A stretch of 25,547 nt of DNA from Hepatocystis sp. ex Piliocolobus tephrosceles (Eukaryota > Apicomplexa > Aconoidasida > Haemosporida > Plasmodiidae). Under the pieces are notes generated by a model that did not search any database, was not told where the DNA came from, and worked only from the letters and a program-made list of their open reading frames with translations. Every line of letters begins with the position of its first letter. Positions within the stretch are counted from its first letter, which is position 1. A program made the position numbers and the translations under genes. Positions 21,028 to 25,547 of this stretch are shown in pieces. The stretch lies in the NCBI GenBank assembly GCA_902459845.2, contig CABPSV020000159.1, positions 1 through 25,547 of the forward strand, written 5' to 3'.

Positions 21028-21406
21028 TATGTTCGCGGTTTCTTACCCTTTTTTATTTCTTATTTAATTTTTTATTTTTTTATTTTTTTATTTTTTTTTT
21101 TTTTATTTTTTTTTTTTTTATTTTTAATTTTTTTTTTTTTTTTTGTTATTATTTTTTTTTTTTTTTATTTTTTATTTAATTTTTTTTTTTATTTTTTAAA
21201 AAAAAAAAATGCCTATTGATAAAGGTACAAATCATTATAATACGTACGTACATATGTACATAATATGTGTATACATGTTTACTTTTTTTTTTTAAAAACA
21301 TTTTCAGTACATTCGCTACACTTACAATACTTTTTAACTTCATAAAATTATGTATATTAATTTATCAAATACTTATATAATTTTTATAAACAATTAAAAA
21401 TAGATA

Positions 21407-21443
<37 letters not shown>

Positions 21444-21526
21444 ACAAAACATTATGTGTTAGTATTGCTCACAATGCAATAATTGCACTATACAAACAAC
21501 TGATACGATTTACTAAATTTATTCAA

Positions 21527-21562
<36 letters not shown>

Positions 21563-21629
21563 AAAAGCAACTACAAGCAATGATGGAGTAGAATAAGAAA
21601 AGCGTAACACATTTTTATTGCTACTACAT

Positions 21630-21662
<33 letters not shown>

Positions 21663-21755
21663 GTAAGTAGTATGTATGTATAGTTTTATCAAATTTTTAA
21701 AATATTCAAAAACACAAAGCATATTATGTACTAAAGAAGTTTAATATATATGCAT
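21028..21755. other. AT-rich spacer between MSH2 and tRNA-Thr
   Basis: Probable 3' UTR of MSH2, with T-rich stretches (21060-21195), then poly(T) (about 21411-21439), poly(A) (about 21534-21560) and (TA)n (about 21630-21656). A 13-bp palindrome TGCAATAATTGCA lies near 21475-21487. No gene is visible. Confidence 0.8.
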
Positions 21756-21828
21756 GCCTGCATAGCTTAGTTGGTAGAGCATCCGCCTAGTAAGCGGAAG
21801 GTCATCGGTTCGACTCCGGTTGTAGGCT
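21756..21828 (+). tRNA. tRNA-Thr (anticodon AGT)
   Basis: A complete 73-nt cloverleaf. Acceptor GCCTGCA pairs with TGTAGGC (one G-T pair), discriminator T; the D arm is GCTTAGTTGGTAGAGC; anticodon stem TCCGC/GCGGA encloses loop CTAGTAA with anticodon AGT (read as IGU, decoding ACU and related Thr codons); the T arm is ATCGG-TTCGACT-CCGGT. No intron, no encoded CCA. A TTTT stretch follows within two bases. Confidence 0.97.
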
Positions 21829-21829
21829 A

Positions 21830-21833
21830 TTTT
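21830..21833 (+). terminator. RNA polymerase III terminator of tRNA-Thr
   Basis: TTTT directly after the tRNA. Pol III ends at runs of four or more T on the coding strand. Confidence 0.6.
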
Positions 21834-22581
21834 ATATATTATATTTGTACTATATATTTTATTAATTTTTAAATTAACAACATACAAAATAATATATTAT
21901 TAACTTACAATTATATTTTAAATTTTTATTATATAATTTTTTTAATTACAAAAAAAAAAAAAAAATTAAATAGCTTCATTATTCTTGTCATTATTCTTAG
22001 TATAATAAATAGGTTTTTATGTTAGGCTGTTTTATTTTTTCACATAAAAAAAAAAAAAAAAAAAAAATGTACGTTTTTTTTTAAAAACCCATAAAAACAT
22101 GTTATTTTTTGGTACCTTTTAAATAATGAAAATTATTAATATAAAACATGCTTTTGTTTTTTATCTAATTTTATTTTAATTTACGACAAAATATATAATA
22201 AAAAAATGCTTTGTATCATTTTTTTGCAAAAATTGAAATGCCAAAAAATGGCGAAAAAATGGCAAAAAAAATGTCAAAATAATTACGTCACATAAGCACA
22301 TATACAAGTACAATGAATACATTAGAATCTATAAATAACAATATTATATTATTAAAAATATCGTAGCCTGATAGATACTACATATTTTTATACATATATG
22401 TTTATATATACTCATATATAACTTTATATAATATATGTTTGTTTATAAAAATATACATAGTTTATTTTTTTTTTAAATGGTTTAGAGTTATAAAATAGTT
22501 AAAGAAAAAGCGATATTAATTATGTACATAAAATACGTTATGTTTTATAATATATATAAAATATATATAAAAAAAAAAAAT

Positions 22582-22592
22582 AAAAAAAAAAA
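22582..22592 (-). terminator. RNA polymerase III terminator of tRNA-His
   Basis: Eleven A on the plus strand, so eleven T on the coding strand immediately after the discriminator base. Confidence 0.8.
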
Positions 22593-22664
22593 TGTCCAAA
22601 GCAGGATTCGAACCTGCGTTGCCACATCCACAGTGTGGAGTCCTAACCACTAGACGATTTGGAC
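22593..22664 (-). tRNA. tRNA-His (anticodon GTG)
   Basis: A 72-nt cloverleaf on the minus strand. Acceptor GTCCAAA pairs perfectly with TTTGGAC, discriminator A; the D arm is GTCTAGTGGTTAGGAC; anticodon stem CCACA/TGTGG encloses loop CTGTGGA with anticodon GTG; T arm GCAGG-TTCGAAT-CCTGC. The extra G(-1) of eukaryotic tRNA-His is not encoded: the base before the 5' end is T on the minus strand, so G(-1) would be added after transcription. An 11-T run follows at once. Confidence 0.97.
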
Positions 22665-22857
22665 AGATACTTAAATATTTTATTTTATATTTAACTATAT
22701 AAAAAAATAAAAAAAATGCCAACTTTTTTTTTTTTTTTTTTGTAGTAAACAGATATATATTTATATCAATATGTAGATACAAATAATATGTTTCTATATA
22801 TATTTTTTTTTATTTAATAATTTTAATTATTAATTTTTACTTAAATTTATAAGTTAC

Positions 22858-22888
<31 letters not shown>

Positions 22889-23648
22889 TATACGTATATA
22901 TATATATGGATGGATATACACCTACTACATTTAAAGATGCTTATTTTTTTTTATTTTTAATCTATATCAACATAATTTTTTTTTTTAAATTTTAAAATAA
23001 AATATGTACATGTTTAACGTATATGTATGAACGTAATTTATTCCACTTTTATTCCTTTTATTCATAAATAGTAAATACTCTTTTATTTGTAAAATTTAGC
23101 ATTATTTTTTAACTTCAAGTTTCAAAAACAAAAATAGATAGTATTTCATAGTATAATAAAACAAAAAAAAAAGCGTTGTTTTTAATTTTATTTGTTATTT
23201 TTGCATTTTTTTGTTTTTGAAACTTGAAATTGCAAAAAAAAAAAATATATATATTATATTTTTTTACATCAGAATAGAATATATTTTCACCATGAATATG
23301 CTATAATATTTACGTTATACTTAATTTTTTTTTTTTTTTTTTTTTTAATTTGTTCATACATTAAGTTTTTTTTCAACCTTTATTTAAAAAAATGTTTTTT
23401 TTTTTTTATAACACATTTTTTATTGAAATATACAACATTAGCTAAATTATAATAATATAAAAATTTTAGAAAATAAAAAAAAAAAAAATGTGCACCTGAA
23501 CATTACGCTAAGCACAAATCACACAGTTGTTCATATAAATGTATATATAGCGAAAAAAAATGTATGTTTTTTTTTTTTTTTTTTTTTTTATTTCAAAAAC
23601 ATGTTATTTTTAAAAATACATGTTATATTTAATGAAATTGTAATATGC
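22665..23648. other. AT-rich spacer between tRNA-His and tRNA-Lys(CTT), with a long inverted repeat
   Basis: No protein gene is visible; open frames here arise from poly(T) plus antisense or sense tRNA sequence. Holds (TA)n at 22865-22892, poly(T)/poly(A) runs, and the 21-bp inverted repeat annotated separately. Confidence 0.75.
23114..23228. repeat. Inverted repeat, two perfect 21-bp arms, 73-nt loop
   Basis: The left arm (23114-23134) starts TTCAAGTTTCAAAAAC; the right arm (23208-23228) is its exact reverse complement, ending GTTTTTGAAACTTGAA. Pairing can continue past one mismatch by two to three bases outside. The loop itself contains an imperfect A-run/T-run stem around a GCG at 23173-23175. 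Function unknown. Confidence 0.9.
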
Positions 23649-23721
23649 GCTACCTTAGCTCAGTCGGTAGAGCGCCAGACTCTTAATCTGGTGGTCAGGG
23701 GTTCGAGCCCCCTAGGTAGCT
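23649..23721 (+). tRNA. tRNA-Lys (anticodon CTT)
   Basis: A 73-nt cloverleaf. Acceptor GCTACCT pairs with AGGTAGC, discriminator T; the D arm is GCTCAGTCGGTAGAGC; anticodon stem CCAGA/TCTGG encloses loop CTCTTAA with anticodon CTT (Lys AAG); T arm AGGGG-TTCGAGC-CCCCT. No intron. A TTTT run follows at 23728-23731. Confidence 0.97.
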
Positions 23722-23727
23722 TTCCCG

Positions 23728-23731
23728 TTTT
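23728..23731 (+). terminator. RNA polymerase III terminator of tRNA-Lys(CTT)
   Basis: TTTT six bases past the tRNA, with a second run TTTTT at 23735-23739 as a backup. Confidence 0.55.
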
Positions 23732-23907
23732 GGATTTTTATTATTAACAAAAAAAATAGATCCATAATATATATGTTAATAATTTTTTTTTAATATTTTA
23801 AAGATTATCTTATACTGTACTTTTTATTGGTTTGTTATTTTACACTGTAGTATTTTTTTGTTATGTAGATAAAAAATATGAAAGCTATAAAATATATACA
23901 TGTACTT

Positions 23908-23909
<2 letters not shown>

Positions 23910-23970
<61 letters not shown>
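23910..23970. repeat. Poly(T) tract, 61 bases
   Basis: The longest uninterrupted homopolymer in the window, followed within 20 bases by long TA runs. Length in the assembly may be unreliable. Confidence 0.9.
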
Positions 23971-23975
<5 letters not shown>

Positions 23976-24011
23976 TTATTTTAAATTTTTATATATATAT
24001 ATATATATATA

Positions 24012-24075
<64 letters not shown>

Positions 24076-24576
24076 TTTTGTTTTTTTTTTTTTTTTATAT
24101 GTTTTTATTATGATATACATTATTAAACATAGTATTGCGATGAGGAAACACTAAAAAAATATTACGCTTGTTTGATTTAACAGCTAAACTAAAAACAGGT
24201 ACTCATATAGTTAATATACGTTTATAATTTTCGATTTTTTTTTTATAATGTTTATTGAATAAAAAAAACAAAAAAGTTTTTAAAAGTTATAAAACTAATA
24301 AAAAGCTAACTTGAAAATGTACTATTAATTTAACAGTAATATTTTATTTTTATTAAATAATAATGGTTGGTTTAGAAAAATAATTTACTGGCATTACGTT
24401 AGTATGTAAGTACGTATGTATGTATGTGCTACACAGGTAAAACTACAATATATGAACTAATAATATATAAAAAATACAAACACGTGTGTATAGGTTGTTT
24501 TTATAACTAAGCGTTATTAAATATAATCAAGCAACTGTTGTGATTCCACATTTGTTATAAGTTATATAAAAACATT

Positions 24577-24840
24577 GTTCTTTCTTTGTTCTTTCTTTGT
24601 TCTTTCTTTGTTCTTTTTTTGTTCTTTCTTTGTTCTTTTTTTGTTCTTTCTTTGTTCTTTTTTTGTTCTTTCTTTGTTCTTTCTTTGTTCTTTTTTTGTT
24701 CTTTCTTTGTTCTTTTTTTGTTCTTTCTTTGTCCTTTCTTTGTTCTTTTTTTGTTCTTTCTTTGTCCTTTCTTTGTTCTTTTTTTGTTCTTTCTTTGTTC
24801 TTTTTTTGTTCTTTCTTTGTTCTTTTTTTGTTCTTTCTTT
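24577..24840. repeat. 11-bp minisatellite GTTCTTTCTTT / GTTCTTTTTTT, 24 copies
   Basis: Exactly 24 contiguous 11-bp units. Two main types (fourth C present or absent) and a rarer GTCCTTTCTTT type at units 15 and 18 occur in a partly alternating order. The plus strand is pure pyrimidine apart from the G that opens each unit. Open frames run through on both strands (minus: KKEQRKDKERT strings) because of the repeat. Confidence 0.97.
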
Positions 24841-25442
24841 TTTTTTTTTCTTTACTAAGCATATTAATTATGCTTACTAAAGAGTGAGTAATCACTTTTT
24901 TTATATCAGGGACATTTTTATATAATTGTACTCGGTCGTATAAACTAGGTATACCTTAAAAAGTTAGTTTCGAATTGCCAAATACTTACATGAAAAAAAA
25001 AAAAAAAAAAACATATTATTTATCAATTTATTCTCACGTGGGTGTGTTTGTTTTACTATCTTTGGTATACATGATGTATAATATAATTATACCAAAAAAA
25101 AAAAAAAAAAAATAAACATATAAAGTAATAATATTGAACTTATTTGACATATATATAAATAGTTATATACACTTACCATTTTTTACATTGCATCTATTCT
25201 TATTACTTTTTTTTTTTTTTTTTTTTAAATGTGCCGTCATACTTTTTATAACTTCTAATCATGCTGGCAAATAATATAACAAAAGCAAAACGATAAACAA
25301 AACATTAATATAAACAATGTTAAAAATAACATATAAACAATTAAATATCAAATATCAACATAAAAAAAAAAAATGTTTAAAAAAATGAAAAAAAAAAAAA
25401 AATATAAAATATATATAAATGTATTTTTACACAAAAATAAGC

Positions 25443-25454
25443 AAAAAAAAAAAA
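25443..25454 (-). terminator. RNA polymerase III terminator of tRNA-Lys(TTT)
   Basis: Twelve A on the plus strand (twelve T on the coding strand), 16 bases past the 3' end of the tRNA; the spacer has no earlier run of four T. Confidence 0.7.
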
Positions 25455-25470
25455 TGTAAGTGCTGTTGAA

Positions 25471-25543
25471 AGCCTCCTAGGGGACTCGAACCCCTGACCA
25501 CCAGATTAAAAGTCTGGCGCTCTACCAACTGAGCTAAAGAGGC
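25471..25543 (-). tRNA. tRNA-Lys (anticodon TTT)
   Basis: A 73-nt cloverleaf on the minus strand. Acceptor GCCTCTT pairs with AGGAGGC (one G-T pair), discriminator T; D arm GCTCAGTTGGTAGAGC; anticodon stem CCAGA/TCTGG encloses loop CTTTTAA with anticodon TTT (Lys AAA); T arm AGGGG-TTCGAGT-CCCCT. Its body is nearly the same as the tRNA-Lys(CTT) 1.75 kb away, differing mainly in acceptor stem and anticodon. This isoacceptor reads AAA, the dominant Lys codon in this genome. Confidence 0.97.
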
Positions 25544-25547
25544 ACTT

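Larger units (their letters stand above)
21829..22592. other. AT-rich spacer between tRNA-Thr and tRNA-His
   Basis: No gene seen. It contains poly(A) runs (21950-21965, 22047-22066) and a small cluster around 22240-22275 in which GCC/GGC blocks alternate with A runs (GCCAAAAAATGGCGAAAAAATGGC), able to form short hairpins. GTAG...CTAC at 22364-22380 is another small inverted repeat. Confidence 0.75.
23722..25470. other. AT-rich spacer between the two tRNA-Lys genes
   Basis: About 1.75 kb without a supported gene. It holds a 61-base poly(T) run (23910-23970), long (TA)n (23990-24066), the 11-bp array at 24577-24840, and a less AT-extreme patch around 24900-24980 containing the palindrome GGTATACC. 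A TATG(T)-type microsatellite lies near 24401-24427. Confidence 0.75.

Noticed and set aside
23490..23747. Small open frames overlapping tRNA-Lys(CTT), and 22516-22782 overlapping tRNA-His
   Set aside because: The only complex part of each is the translated or antisense tRNA; the rest is homopolymer.
24135..24200. GCGATGAGGAAACAC as a possible C/D snoRNA box C
   Set aside because: The box C consensus RUGAUGA is not met and no paired D box or terminal stem is visible.
24527..24895. 122-residue minus-strand frame rich in Lys, Glu, Gln and Arg (KKEQRKDKERT repeats)
   Set aside because: It superficially resembles a charged Plasmodium repeat protein, but the opposite strand is open in three frames too, and the frame consists of the 11-bp array plus a short AT-rich flank.
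24900..24980. Patch with TTTCGAATTGCC and GGTATACC, looking briefly like a tRNA T arm
   Set aside because: No matching T stem, acceptor stem or anticodon arm can be folded around it.
1..25547. CRISPR arrays, insertion sequences or other mobile elements
   Set aside because: All tandem arrays here are contiguous without unique spacers, no transposase-like sequence is present, and the DNA is eukaryotic.

Overview
The window is nuclear DNA of a malaria parasite, most likely a Plasmodium of the falciparum type (subgenus Laverania) or a similarly AT-rich species. The evidence is extreme A+T content with long poly(A)/poly(T) and (TA)n tracts, intergenic regions of several kilobases, a 2409-residue protein full of asparagine runs, low-complexity inserts within conserved domains, and eukaryotic tRNA genes without encoded CCA. 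One 707-base run of N (13052-13758) shows this is a draft assembly. The exact species and chromosome cannot be read from the sequence.

Layout. 1-1143: AT-rich flank downstream of the first gene, with two short 16-bp tandem repeats. 1144-8373 (minus): a very large Asn-rich protein in which I recognise two separated pieces of a La module (La motif plus RRM-like domain), closest to the LARP4 type. 8374-13051: a 4.7-kb AT-rich intergenic region with several microsatellite and minisatellite arrays, then the gap. 13759-14358 (plus): the 3' part of an unrecognised gene whose start lies in the gap and whose end is a run of 23 Ile codons. 14578-16455 (plus): a 625-residue protein of uncertain function, with a C-terminus resembling the segment that precedes the RAP domain in organellar RNA-binding proteins. 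It may have an upstream first exon. 16456-18510: three different minisatellites back to back (28 bp x13, 20 bp x23, 29 bp x10), then a TA-rich promoter-like block. 18511-21027 (plus): a clear MSH2-type mismatch-repair ATPase. 21028-25547: no protein gene that I can support, but four tRNA genes: Thr(AGT) plus, His(GTG) minus, Lys(CTT) plus, Lys(TTT) minus.

The genes do not form an operon or an obvious pathway. Themes are RNA binding and translation (La-related protein, four tRNAs, possibly the RAP-like protein) and DNA repair (MSH2). The most interesting observations are: (1) the MSH2 protein aligns with human MSH2 from domain II onward and has no mismatch-binding domain I; (2) the La module is interrupted inside the La motif and again between La motif and RRM by Asn/Ser/Thr-rich inserts; (3) three unrelated minisatellites stacked in about 1.6 kb just upstream of MSH2; (4) the poly-Ile tail, which a single-base change would turn into poly-Asn; and (5) a possible short first exon and repeat-bearing intron for the 625-residue gene. 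All family assignments come from reading motifs by eye; no database search was possible.
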